Shown here in pieces: positions 52,391 through 61,512 of a DNA stretch of 64,000 nucleotides. Position numbers and translations under genes: made by a program. Source of the stretch: Fabrea salina (Eukaryota; Ciliophora; Heterotrichea; Heterotrichida; Fabreidae); the NCBI GenBank assembly GCA_022984795.1, contig JALIHJ010000042.1, forward strand, positions 124,001 to 188,000, written 5' to 3'. The notes under the pieces were generated by a model that had not been told where the DNA came from, ran no database searches, and saw nothing but the letters and a program-made list of their open reading frames with translations. Numbering within the stretch: position 1 is the first letter of the stretch; each line of letters begins with the position of its first letter.

Positions 52391-54676
52391 TTATCTTTTT
52401 ATGAAATCTAGGTACTCAGTTCCGTGCTTTTCTAAGAAGTCTGCAAAGCCTCCAAGCAGTCTAAGGCCTTTCAAAACCTGCTCATCACCTAAGTTCTCCA
52501 GCACATGCTTGTAGCTTTCACACTGGCACTGACAACACTCCGTCTGGACTCTTTTAGCGTTAGAGTCTTCTTCAGTTGTGAACCCTTTGAAAAGTCCTTT
52601 TTGACCTGACTGGACTGAAAGACTTGGAGAAGAAGATCTTTCTACAACTAAGCTTTCTGCCGTGCCAAAACTGGGTTGTCTGTAAGCAGCTGTTTTTTTG
52701 TAGTTGAGGAGTTCCTGGGTCTCTTGGGAGTACTCTGCAGGGTGTTCGTTTATAGGCTCTGAAACAGAACGCATTCTTAAGGAGTCTTCTGCATTCTCGG
52801 GGTTTTCTGCGGAACTTCCAGTTTCTTGCTTTTTGGACTCTTCAACAGACTCCGCTGGAGTTGCTTCTTGGGACTGTGTTTGCTCTTCAGACTTCCAAGT
52901 GAGTCGCGAGAACTGCTCAGGTGTTTCTTCTGGGTACTTAACTTCGCTTTCTTCTATGCTTGGGAACTCTTCGTTTTCGATCCTCAAAGAAGGTTCGCCT
53001 GAACCTATTTCTACTCTGTCGTCCATAGGAACCTCTTCGAGTTTGAAAGGTGACTCTTGGGGGTCTTGGGGATCGGGAAAGTCAATGATTTCTTTAATGG
53101 ACTCGTTGACTTGTTTTTCTTGGAAAGCGTCTGGAAGTTCTTTGATTGAAATTGTGGGTTGTTGGACTTCTTGGGGTTCTTTTTCGTAAGGACTTTGGAG
53201 TCTTGAGGACTCTTTGGAGAACAAGTCAATTAGTCCGGGACTGAACCTTTCGGGGCTTGGACTTTTGGGTTCTTTTTCTTCTTGAGAAGTTAAGTTTTTC
53301 CCCTTCACTCGGATGTGGCCTTCTTCCTGGCCTCTTTTGGAACTAAGTACAGGTTCGAAGCTTTTGACGTGGCCGGCTTTCAGTTTGTTGTCTCGGAAGT
53401 CACTTATGCTTTTGCTTTCGTGAGTGAACTCCATTTCAGACTTGTCTTCGTCAGGTTCAGTTTTGACTCTTTCGGATTCTTGTTTAAGTTCTTCTTGCTT
53501 GGGTTCGTCTTTTTTGAGGTAAGAAGGTTTATCGAACCCACTCAGTCTCAAGTCTGTTTCGGACTTAACAGGTTGTAGTCGTCCAGACCTTCTCACAGCA
53601 ATCTTTTCGATTATGTTTTTTTTAATTGAGTTCCTGAAAGAAGCTATTTCTGACTCTGTGTACTCTGAGTTCTTAGTTTGGTCTTCTCTGGACCTAGGCG
53701 TTGAACTTATTGACTTTCTGGGAGTTGAGGCTAACTTATTGCTTCTTCCAGATCGAATGGAAGACCTTGGGGAATTAGCAGACTTGTTTTTGGCAGTTAT
53801 GTAGCCAGTTTTTTGGCTGATGCTGTTGGTTTTCTTTTTTTCAGGACTGTTTGTTTCGGACTTTTTGATCCAGTTAAGTTCTTCTGGCGTGGGTTCGTCG
53901 TCAGGTTTGTCCGAGTAGGTGTTTTGGATGATTGCTTTGGAAGACCCTTTGACTCTGTTGGCGTACTCAGCTCTTCTGACAGCCACTCTTTTCCTTTGTT
54001 CTTCTTTAACGTACTTTTGAGCCACTGAGTTGTGGAACAGGCTTTCTTTCAAAAGCTGGGACTCTTCGTAGTTCAAAGGAGTCAAAGAGTTCTTGGGAGC
54101 CGGACAAACTTCTTTGTAGTAAACACAGTCAGCTGTGCCTCCACAGTCTTCTACTTCAAAGTCCCCTTCTTGGAGTTCTTCTTGTTCCTCGCCTGCTTCT
54201 AAGGGTCTAGTTTCAGTTATGCACTTTCCTTCGCGAAAGTCTTCTGAAGTAGGACTTCTAACTTTTTTGATGATTTTAGTAAAAGCCCCTGAGTCTTCAG
54301 AGCACTCTTCACACACTAAGGGCTGGTTCGAGGGGCGGACTTTAGGAGGGTGCTCGTTGTAGGTGTGGGAAATCTTTTCAATAGCTTTGGTGCCACAGAC
54401 ACTGCACCCCACTACGTAGTCTTCGGCAGTCACTACTCCGAGGCGACTTACGGTAGGTGACTGGTAACGGGGAGAGGCTGAAACTCCTTCTCTGATCTTA
54501 AGGTCCATAACGCTGTTGGACCTGCCTGACCTAGTGGGTGAAGAAAAGGTCATGCTTGAAAACTCCAAACTCGAACTTGTTTTGCCTGCTAAGAACTGCT
54601 TAGTGTAGTGCTGCTTGAACCAGTTCTGTAAAACCTGGACCTTAGTAGGGGTTTGTTGGGTGGAAGATTCTTTCAT
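52391..54676 (-). CDS. Large disordered protein with CxxC pairs, 761 aa
   Basis: A 761-aa protein, mainly acidic, Ser/Glu/Pro-rich and disordered. Near residues 90-135 two cysteine pairs (GCSVCGTKA, VCEECSED) could bind zinc. The C-terminal ~60 residues are globular-looking (ECCQCQCESYKHVLENLG, LLGGFADFLEKHG), with another Cys cluster. Blocks of K/E-rich sequence (KEEQRKRVAVRRAEYANRVKG) are probably helical. No family is recognised. It ends next to the convergent basic protein gene and starts 21 bp after the mitochondrial carrier stop on the same strand. Confidence 0.78.
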   Translation of the reverse strand: MKESSTQQTPTKVQVLQNWFKQHYTKQFLAGKTSSSLEFSSMTFSSPTRSGRSNSVMDLKIREGVSASPRYQSPTVSRLGVVTAEDYVVGCSVCGTKAIEKISHTYNEHPPKVRPSNQPLVCEECSEDSGAFTKIIKKVRSPTSEDFREGKCITETRPLEAGEEQEELQEGDFEVEDCGGTADCVYYKEVCPAPKNSLTPLNYEESQLLKESLFHNSVAQKYVKEEQRKRVAVRRAEYANRVKGSSKAIIQNTYSDKPDDEPTPEELNWIKKSETNSPEKKKTNSISQKTGYITAKNKSANSPRSSIRSGRSNKLASTPRKSISSTPRSREDQTKNSEYTESEIASFRNSIKKNIIEKIAVRRSGRLQPVKSETDLRLSGFDKPSYLKKDEPKQEELKQESERVKTEPDEDKSEMEFTHESKSISDFRDNKLKAGHVKSFEPVLSSKRGQEEGHIRVKGKNLTSQEEKEPKSPSPERFSPGLIDLFSKESSRLQSPYEKEPQEVQQPTISIKELPDAFQEKQVNESIKEIIDFPDPQDPQESPFKLEEVPMDDRVEIGSGEPSLRIENEEFPSIEESEVKYPEETPEQFSRLTWKSEEQTQSQEATPAESVEESKKQETGSSAENPENAEDSLRMRSVSEPINEHPAEYSQETQELLNYKKTAAYRQPSFGTAESLVVERSSSPSLSVQSGQKGLFKGFTTEEDSNAKRVQTECCQCQCESYKHVLENLGDEQVLKGLRLLGGFADFLEKHGTEYLDFIKR

Positions 54677-54697
54677 TTATTTAACGGATTAAAATTG

Positions 54698-55612
54698 CTA
54701 CTTAATTCCTATTAGATTTTTTATGTGCTCGTTGAGCCAAAACAAAACGGCCATTGTAGGCACTACTTTAAGTAGAGTTGGCACTAATCCGTTGTAGAAC
54801 CCAGGCACTCCTTCAGTTGCCATTATAAACTTAACGCACTCAACAATATTGTTGTAAGGAACGTTTTTGGTCGGTGAAAAAGCTTTAAGTTGCATTTTCC
54901 TCCGGAGCAAGTCGCTTGGGTAAGTCAAGACAGTTGCAGTAGTGCCTGCAGCTGCTCCTAAGAATAAGTTCATCGTTCCAAACTTGGGGTCGTCAGCAGG
55001 CGGCATGTACTTGCTCTTAAGCAAGTCGAAAGTAGTCATCTTAATCCCAATGAAAGGACCTATTCCGGCAAGCGTCATTCCAATCCCTCTATAAAGCCCC
55101 ACTACTCCTTCTTGTTTAAAGATCCGGACTCCTTCTTTTACCAAGCCTTCACTGGCCTTTTTAGTGTCAATTGACAAGTAGGTCCTTACTAAGTCAATTG
55201 GGTACGTGAAGAAGCTCGCGCAGATACCCGAAATGCTTCCACAAGCCAACAACCACCCTTTGTGTCTAGGGTTGTCTTCAGGCAGCAGGTAGTTCTTGGA
55301 CTTTTCGAAGGCGTAGAACTCTATTGCAGAGAAAGGCACTATTCTTATAATGTTGCTTCCGTTTCCTTTGAAGAACCCAGTAAGTCCTTCCGTTTGGTAG
55401 AACTGCTTCATAGAATGGACCAAGCTAACCCCTGCGTACTCTTTGGTAGAGCACTGTCTGATGATTTTAAGTCGCTCAAAGGGCGCCGTGACCGTTCTAG
55501 AAATGCCCCCTGAAATGCCTCCTGAAAGCAGGTGCCAAAACTTACTGTCGTCGTTAGGCAGAGGCAAGGGAATCGGAACGGTGTATGTGTGTTTAGGTTT
55601 TTTATCTCCCAT
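54698..55612 (-). CDS. Mitochondrial carrier family (SLC25) protein
   Basis: A 304-aa protein with the three-repeat SLC25 fold. Each repeat has its PX[DE]XX[RK] signature: PFERLKIIRQ, PIDLVRTYL and PSDLLRRKMQ. Six transmembrane helices are expected in the inner mitochondrial membrane. The pattern around SGGISGGISRTVTAPFERLK resembles the ATP-Mg/phosphate, CoA or ADP/ATP branches; the substrate cannot be fixed from sequence. I chose ATG 55610-55612; a longer open frame upstream would run toward the WNK gene's end with no support. It lacks N-terminal EF-hands, so it is not a calcium-regulated SCaMC. Confidence 0.93.
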   Translation of the reverse strand: MGDKKPKHTYTVPIPLPLPNDDSKFWHLLSGGISGGISRTVTAPFERLKIIRQCSTKEYAGVSLVHSMKQFYQTEGLTGFFKGNGSNIIRIVPFSAIEFYAFEKSKNYLLPEDNPRHKGWLLACGSISGICASFFTYPIDLVRTYLSIDTKKASEGLVKEGVRIFKQEGVVGLYRGIGMTLAGIGPFIGIKMTTFDLLKSKYMPPADDPKFGTMNLFLGAAAGTTATVLTYPSDLLRRKMQLKAFSPTKNVPYNNIVECVKFIMATEGVPGFYNGLVPTLLKVVPTMAVLFWLNEHIKNLIGIK

Positions 55613-55640
55613 TAATATTTTACATACTATTATTAAACAA

Positions 55641-57335
55641 CTAAGTAAATCCAGGGATAAGCTTTTCTTCCAAGTCGTTCTGTGAAGGTTTCTTGGCAAT
55701 ACTCTTCTTCCTGACTAGGTTTTTAGCTCCCCACTTTTTTTTTCTTTCGAAAGAGGTCATGATATGGTCCCATAAAGGCTTGTTAACAACTCCGTTTACA
55801 ATGAACCCTGCGTTCTCCTGGAACCTTTTGACCAGACACTCAGTTTTTTTTCCGTAGTAACCGTCTAACTTGCTGCGTACGTTCATAATGCTGCTTAAAG
55901 CTTCTTGTAGCAACTTAACGTCAGAAGGGTCGTTTGGTTTGTTTTTGGAAAGTTGTTGTTTGAGAGGAGGGAACTGGATGTCGTCTTTTTCCTGCATGAG
56001 TTCTAGTACGGACTTAATATGCTCTTTGCACTCTTCTTTTTCGTGTTCAATTGGCGAAATGTTTCCACTTGAAAAGGGCGAAACCTTGTGTTTTTGGATC
56101 TTATGCAGGTTTTCTAGTGAAGACACTGAAAAGGACAAGTTCAGGGTTTCGTAGTGTTTAGAGTCAGTTAGTTTTTCTTGGATGCTTGCTGTGAGTGAGT
56201 TAGTGAATTCTTCAGGCAAGTTTAACTCGCAAAGAATCTCTTTTGCAATCTGTGAAGGAGTGTCTTGTGAAAGGTTGTAAGGAAACTCCACCTTAAGGAT
56301 CTTAGTGCCCTCTGAGTCCCTGATGCCTAAGCGTATGCTTAAGTTGAGTTCTTCAAAGGAACTACTTGGGTCTGGCTTCACTTGGGCAAGTGTGGGTGTG
56401 TACTTTTCAACAGAGCAGTCTTCAACTACTTCCACAGGCAAGTGGAGTTTTCCTGGGTTTTCCTGGGCTGAAAGGAAGCTGTGGTTTAAGAGTTCTTGTG
56501 CACTAGGGCGTTGGCTGCCAGGGAGCAGGCACAGATTCAAGAAGTCTTTGACTTCTGCGTCTAGGATTCTGTGTAAGCCAGAGGGCTTTACTCCTTGGCT
56601 GATCTTTTTGTAGATTTCTACTGGAGTTTTGCAGTCTGAGTAAGGAACACTAGAAGTAACTATTTCCAACAAGCACAGTCCAAAAGACCATATGTCAGCA
56701 CTTGGTCCGTAGTGCTCTTCAAAAACTTCAGGGGCCATGTACTGAGGAGTGCCTATTATGGTTTTGGTGTACGAGTTCTTCATAAAAGTAGACTGCCCTA
56801 AGTCACCAATTCTTAACTCGCCAGTGGCTGAACTCACAAAGATGTTGTCAGGTTTAAGGTCTCTGTGGATGATGGCGTAAGGCTTAGTTGAGTGTAGGTA
56901 GTGAAGCCCCCTCAGTATACTCCGACACCACTGCTTAACTACTTTTAAGTGGGGTCTCTTAAACCTTTTCAAGTACTGCTTTAAAGAGCCTCCAGTCATT
57001 ATTTCTGTAATGAAAACTACCTGGTCTTTGTTGTACCAAGCACTTTTGAAGTTTATGATGTTTTCATGGTTGAGTTGCTGGATCATCTTGATTTCGTCCC
57101 TTAAACTTTCAAGTTCTGCCTTCGTCATTGAGTTGGTTTTCATCACGTTCCAAGCCACTTCGCAACCTGTTTCGTTGTCAAAAGCTTTGTACACATGCTT
57201 GAAAGTGCCGCTTCCGATTTCTTCATTTAACTACTTAGAACTTACCTTGATGTACCTGCCTTTCGGAGACACCTCTACTGGTTCGCACTTGAGCTTTCTA
57301 GTGAGTTCTTTTAAGAACTTGCCCTGCAGTTCCAT
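55641..57335 (-). CDS. WNK-family kinase with peptidoglycan-binding-like C-terminal domain
   Basis: Two exons (57335-57246, 57230-55641) give 559 aa. The kinase domain (about 32-290) has the WNK mark: a Lys in the glycine loop (GSGTFKHVYKAF) and no Lys at the usual beta-3 place (VAWNVMK, where animals have AWCEL). YLKRFKRPHLKVVKQWC, HRDLKPDNIFV and GDLGQST follow. A WNK-type OSR1_C-like region (about 325-390; LSIRLGIRDSEG) comes next. Near residues 465-540 is a stretch resembling peptidoglycan-binding domain 1 (LDGYYGKKTECLVKRFQENAG, then VNGVVNKPLW). WNKs sense chloride and osmotic stress. Confidence 0.9.
57231..57245 (-). other. 15-nt spliceosomal intron (WNK gene)
   Basis: Minus strand: GTAAGTTCTAAGTAG, A at position 10, phase 0. 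It joins the 30-codon first exon (ending GRYIK) to LNEEIGSGTF, the start of the kinase domain. Confidence 0.92.
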
Positions 57336-57340
57336 TATTA

Positions 57341-57970
57341 TTACTTAAGAAAAGGATTTTGAGCTTTCTCACTCCCAATTGTAGTTTCTTCGCCGTGTCC
57401 AGTAATGACTCTTGTGTCATTTGGAAGGTTCAGTATTTTGCTTCTCAAAGACTCCATGATTTGCTCGTAACTTCCTCCGGGCAAGTCAGTTCTTCCTATT
57501 GACCCGCAAAACAAAGTATCCCCACTCACTAAAACTGAGTCGTTTGGGAAGTAAAAGCAACAGGAACCCTGTGTGTGTCCTGGAGTGTAAAGGCACCTAC
57601 CTCCGCGTACCAGTAGTTCTTGTCCGTCTTGGAGGGCGTTCTCGGGTGGCTTCAAAGTTTTATTTGGAGAAGGCAGTCCTAAGAACATGCACTGCAGGGG
57701 CAAACTCAACCACAGTTGTCTGTCACCTTCGTGGTAAAATACCGGTGCAGAGGTGTACTCCTTAACTTCTGCAGTTGCAAGGATGTGGTCTAGGTGGGCA
57801 TGCGTGATTAGTATTTGCTTGATTATGTAGCCTTTAGAGTTTATAAGCGATATGATCCTTTCAGGATCCCCGCCTGGGTCTACAAGAACTGCTTCCATAG
57901 TTTCTGGGTCCGCAATAATCACCATGTTGCACCCCAAAGGCCCTACAGCTAGCACTTCAACTATTGCCAT
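57341..57970 (-). CDS. Glyoxalase II-like metallo-beta-lactamase hydrolase
   Basis: A 209-aa protein with the full MBL metal set: THAHLDH, PGHTQGS, SGDTLF and the C-terminal GHGEETTIG. GSIGRTDLPGGS and the closing NPFL are typical of the short YcbL-type glyoxalase II relatives common in bacteria and some protists. It lacks the C-terminal helical domain of classic glyoxalase II (about 260 aa). It probably cleaves a thioester such as S-lactoylglutathione, but this is a family-level call. It lies 5 bp upstream of nothing but the WNK start (both minus strand) and 6 bp from the NPHP4 stop. Confidence 0.92.
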   Translation of the reverse strand: MAIVEVLAVGPLGCNMVIIADPETMEAVLVDPGGDPERIISLINSKGYIIKQILITHAHLDHILATAEVKEYTSAPVFYHEGDRQLWLSLPLQCMFLGLPSPNKTLKPPENALQDGQELLVRGGRCLYTPGHTQGSCCFYFPNDSVLVSGDTLFCGSIGRTDLPGGSYEQIMESLRSKILNLPNDTRVITGHGEETTIGSEKAQNPFLK

Positions 57971-57976
57971 TTTAAT

Positions 57977-60900
57977 TTACTCGTATTCAATTTTAAACAT
58001 AATAACCTCAAAAATGTTTTCTTCGGTGTCAGACGCAAACACACAAACCTCTGCCAAACTAGGCTGGTGCACAGCTGGAATGTATACTGGCAGGTACCCC
58101 TTAGCTCCACCTTCTAAGCCCATTCTAGGCTCTCTGACTTCTAACACGTTGGGGTGGGAAGACCTAAAGTGGAACATTGCCCAGGACTGACTTCTGTTCA
58201 TAAACACTATTTTCTTAGTTGAGTCCTGCCCTACTTTGGCTTTGATTTCGTAAACAGTGTTGATGCTGCTAGCTGAACTTTGAATCGTAAGCACCCAAGC
58301 GTGCACTAAGCGTTTGTGGTAAATGTCTACACAGTGGATTCTGACTCTCTGGATTTGAGTAGAGTCACTCCGAACTATCACTGGCAAGCTGTTGACACTT
58401 CTAGGCAGCAGAGTGAAGGGTTGGTCGTGAGGCGCCGAAAAAGAAACCACTTTGGGGTGGGAAGAGTAAAGTTTAACAGTTCTGGCTTCATCTCCTGGAC
58501 ACGCCAAGCGTAGCGAGGTTGTTTGGCCTGTAGTTACATTTACGTCCACTCCTACGTAGGAGTGCAACTTCACTTCCCAGTTGGCTTTGACTTCTGAAGC
58601 GTATGGGTCTTCGTAAGCTAGTATGTTGAAACTTATGACTTTGGGTGCTGGAGGCACTTTTAGTTCTACTGATATTTCGCTTTCTGACTCCCACTGCACT
58701 ATAGACTTGGGCAAAGTGCACCTTAGAATAGGTTTGTGTAGGCTTTTTTGTGACCCAAACAAAGGAGGGATACACAGTTTGACAGTTCTGTTTTCGCTTT
58801 CATAGTACCTAAAAGTGTGGTCTATGGGAGCGGCCTCAGGAACTATCTCTAGTTCCAGAGCACAAAGTGGGCCTGCTTTGCTTTGGTGGACCCACGCAGA
58901 TATCATTTTGGGTTTGGGTTCCCAACTTAGGAACTTAAAAATCACTGGGCAGCTTTCTCCTGGTCTCAAAATTATAGAGTTGTCTTCGGTAATCATGTCG
59001 TACTCAGAAGGTCTGTCAAAGTCCTGACGGCTCACCCACCACTGCCACTCAGAGACTTCCTTAACTACAATTAGTTCGGAGTCGTCACAGACTACTGTAA
59101 AGCATTCTTCTGTGTTTTGGGGGTTCTTGACTAAGTACTGGAAAGCAAAAGCTTTGCCTGCCCTGGCGTGGATTTTCTCAGCTGTGCTTAGGTATTCCCT
59201 GATGGCCTGTTTAATCACCATTGGTTTTTGGGCTTGTCTGACCATGTTGAGTTCCTGGATTTGTTTGTCTTTTTCCCAGTACTCGTCTTTTCTTTCTAGG
59301 TTTTTGGCTTTTTTGTACTCCATGATTCTTAGTTTCTTTCTGGAGTCTTCATCGTCCACTGGCAAGGGTTTTTGTGCCTGGTCCATTTGGATTTCTTTGG
59401 CCCTTACTTTGTACTTGTGTCTGGCTTGGGCTCCTGAAAGCTTCTTGGGGCACTGCGAAGGCTGGGCTCTTACAGAAGCACTTACTCCTTGGTTCCTTAT
59501 AAGTAACTGCAAGCTTCCAATTTGGTTGTCGTCTTTAAACACTGGAAACTCCTTTGTAACTACTACACTGGGTTTTCCTTGTCTAAGGGCTTCTACTAAG
59601 TGCACTCGGGCATTTCCAATGTGCATGTGGCTTTCTGCGTCCCAGATTTCAACAGTAAGGTTCTTTTGCAAAAGGTACTTGGCAAAGTCCAGTTCATCCC
59701 AACTGCAGGGTTCCACCTCGAACTTAATAACTATTTCCTGGTCAGAAGAGGCACTGTCAATAACCCAAGGAGCTCCTTTTTCTCCTTGTCTTATTTTGCC
59801 CACTTCAGACATCATGTGGGCAAAAGTGTAGAACTTAAGTCCAAAAAACACCCTTTCAGGCAACTCGCTTCCTCTCAGCGGAGGACGGTAAGCAAGGAAC
59901 TGGAAAATAAAGTTACTGGCTTTTAGTGGGTCTTGAGCCTCTACGTCAAGTCTAGGCTTGTAAACAGGAGCTACTTCTTCATGGTCCATAAGCCCCCTTA
60001 CTCCTGCCCTTACAAGTCTTGCTTTGTCAGCTCTCGTTAAAGCACGTGGAATTTCAACTGGTAGGGCTGCGAACTCTTGAGAGTACTCTGAAAAAGGTTT
60101 GGGACGTCCCACTGCGTCTAAGTAGCTGTAATCAGGGTGGGACTCGTATTGGGGAGCTAGTTCTTCAGGTTCAGCATACAAAGTCTGGACTTGGACTTCT
60201 GACTTGGGAACAGGAGGAGGTGGTTCTATCTCAACTACCTTTGAAGAAGCTTGTCTGTTTCTTTCAACAGCAAGTTCGTCTTGTAACTTCTTAAGTTCTC
60301 TTTGCTTTTCCCTTTCCAAGTCCCTTTTTATTCTTTCGATGTCTTGTTTGGGCTGGTGAGTTATGCTTATGTTGCTTGTTGAAGTGTCCCCAGAAGATAG
60401 GCTGAAACTCAGAATCAAGTCCAGTGCTCCTTGAGGCTCCCAAAGTATTTTTCCAGACACTGACCTTCCAGGTCCTGTTTGCATCCTCATTTCAAACTCG
60501 CCTTGTCCTTGCCCTACGTAGTAAGCCCAAGAAACTGTAATGCGTATGTAGTCTTCTGATTCACCTGCTTTTCTAGGAACTGTTAAGCTGTACTCAAGCT
60601 CAAAAACCAAAGCTACAAGTGGATCCCTAATGGCTCTTTTTATAGTCACAATGCTTGAAGCTTCTAAGGTGTTAAACGAAGTAGGTCTAAGAAGTGCTGC
60701 ACTTTCAGGCCCACTGCCTCCTAAGTAGCACCAAGTGTTATGTTGGCCCAGCAGAATTCTTCTTTCGTTGATTTTGGGTTTTCGGTTGTCAGAGACTCCG
60801 TAGTTGTCTTCGCGCCACTTGTTTCCAAAGTCTACAACTTTCCTGTCAATGGCATCAGCGTTTTCTATACTGATGTCGTTAACGTTGAGAGTCGAACTTT

Positions 60901-61489
60901 CAGAAAGGTAAATTGGTTGTTCAGCTGACCTAGGCAGGTGCCTTCCTTCGAGTCCCGGAAGCACTTCGTGTGGCCCGCAAAAGCAGTTAGCTGGCAAAAT
61001 GTCAAACACGTTTTTGAGTTGGTCACAGATGCTGACCGTGTAGTAAAGGTAAAGTCCTTGCTTGACTTCTTGTTTGCTGAGGTGGACAAGCTCCCTGGGG
61101 GACCCTGAGTAGACGTAGGAGTACTGGTCTCCTTCAGAGAAGCAGAACAGCTTGCACCAGCCCACAGGTGTGAAAATCCCGCTTTCTGACTCCCACAAAA
61201 CTTCACAGACTCCTTCGACTTCTTCGTTCTTCAAAGGAGAGTGGTAGTATGTAACTAACTCACTTCCAAACCTAAACGTCCGCCCTAAGAAACTGTTTCC
61301 TTTTTTGAAGTATAAAGACAGAGAAAACCGAAGTTCCCCAAATTGATAGTTGCCGCCTTCGAAACTTGTAATTTTAAGAAAGAAAGGACTAGACACTGGT
61401 TCTTTTTTGGCCTCTTCTGTAGCTGGAATGGGCTCGTGCAGCACGAAGTTCCGCGACCATTCTCTTGCTGCGCTTTTGTCTATTTCCAT
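57977..61489 (-). CDS. NPHP4: Nephrocystin-4 (ciliary transition zone)
   Basis: An 1170-aa protein. The C-terminal region aligns in pattern with NPHP4: FHFRSSHPNVLEVREP, the block AFAFQYLVKNPQNTEECF with VVVKEVSEWQWW-like continuation, and a series of Ig-like beta domains from about 790 to the end. The N-terminal part has C2-like features and QHNTWCYLGGS. A helical linker (about 700-770; RKKLRIMEYKKAKNLERK) is also as in NPHP4. The usual size is about 1430 aa in humans, so this is somewhat shorter. NPHP4 acts with NPHP1 and RPGRIP1L at the transition zone of cilia. No intron is needed. Confidence 0.85.
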   Translation of the reverse strand: MEIDKSAAREWSRNFVLHEPIPATEEAKKEPVSSPFFLKITSFEGGNYQFGELRFSLSLYFKKGNSFLGRTFRFGSELVTYYHSPLKNEEVEGVCEVLWESESGIFTPVGWCKLFCFSEGDQYSYVYSGSPRELVHLSKQEVKQGLYLYYTVSICDQLKNVFDILPANCFCGPHEVLPGLEGRHLPRSAEQPIYLSESSTLNVNDISIENADAIDRKVVDFGNKWREDNYGVSDNRKPKINERRILLGQHNTWCYLGGSGPESAALLRPTSFNTLEASSIVTIKRAIRDPLVALVFELEYSLTVPRKAGESEDYIRITVSWAYYVGQGQGEFEMRMQTGPGRSVSGKILWEPQGALDLILSFSLSSGDTSTSNISITHQPKQDIERIKRDLEREKQRELKKLQDELAVERNRQASSKVVEIEPPPPVPKSEVQVQTLYAEPEELAPQYESHPDYSYLDAVGRPKPFSEYSQEFAALPVEIPRALTRADKARLVRAGVRGLMDHEEVAPVYKPRLDVEAQDPLKASNFIFQFLAYRPPLRGSELPERVFFGLKFYTFAHMMSEVGKIRQGEKGAPWVIDSASSDQEIVIKFEVEPCSWDELDFAKYLLQKNLTVEIWDAESHMHIGNARVHLVEALRQGKPSVVVTKEFPVFKDDNQIGSLQLLIRNQGVSASVRAQPSQCPKKLSGAQARHKYKVRAKEIQMDQAQKPLPVDDEDSRKKLRIMEYKKAKNLERKDEYWEKDKQIQELNMVRQAQKPMVIKQAIREYLSTAEKIHARAGKAFAFQYLVKNPQNTEECFTVVCDDSELIVVKEVSEWQWWVSRQDFDRPSEYDMITEDNSIILRPGESCPVIFKFLSWEPKPKMISAWVHQSKAGPLCALELEIVPEAAPIDHTFRYYESENRTVKLCIPPLFGSQKSLHKPILRCTLPKSIVQWESESEISVELKVPPAPKVISFNILAYEDPYASEVKANWEVKLHSYVGVDVNVTTGQTTSLRLACPGDEARTVKLYSSHPKVVSFSAPHDQPFTLLPRSVNSLPVIVRSDSTQIQRVRIHCVDIYHKRLVHAWVLTIQSSASSINTVYEIKAKVGQDSTKKIVFMNRSQSWAMFHFRSSHPNVLEVREPRMGLEGGAKGYLPVYIPAVHQPSLAEVCVFASDTEENIFEVIMFKIEYE

Positions 61490-61512
61490 TTAAATTCTTA
61501 GGATGCTTGAAG

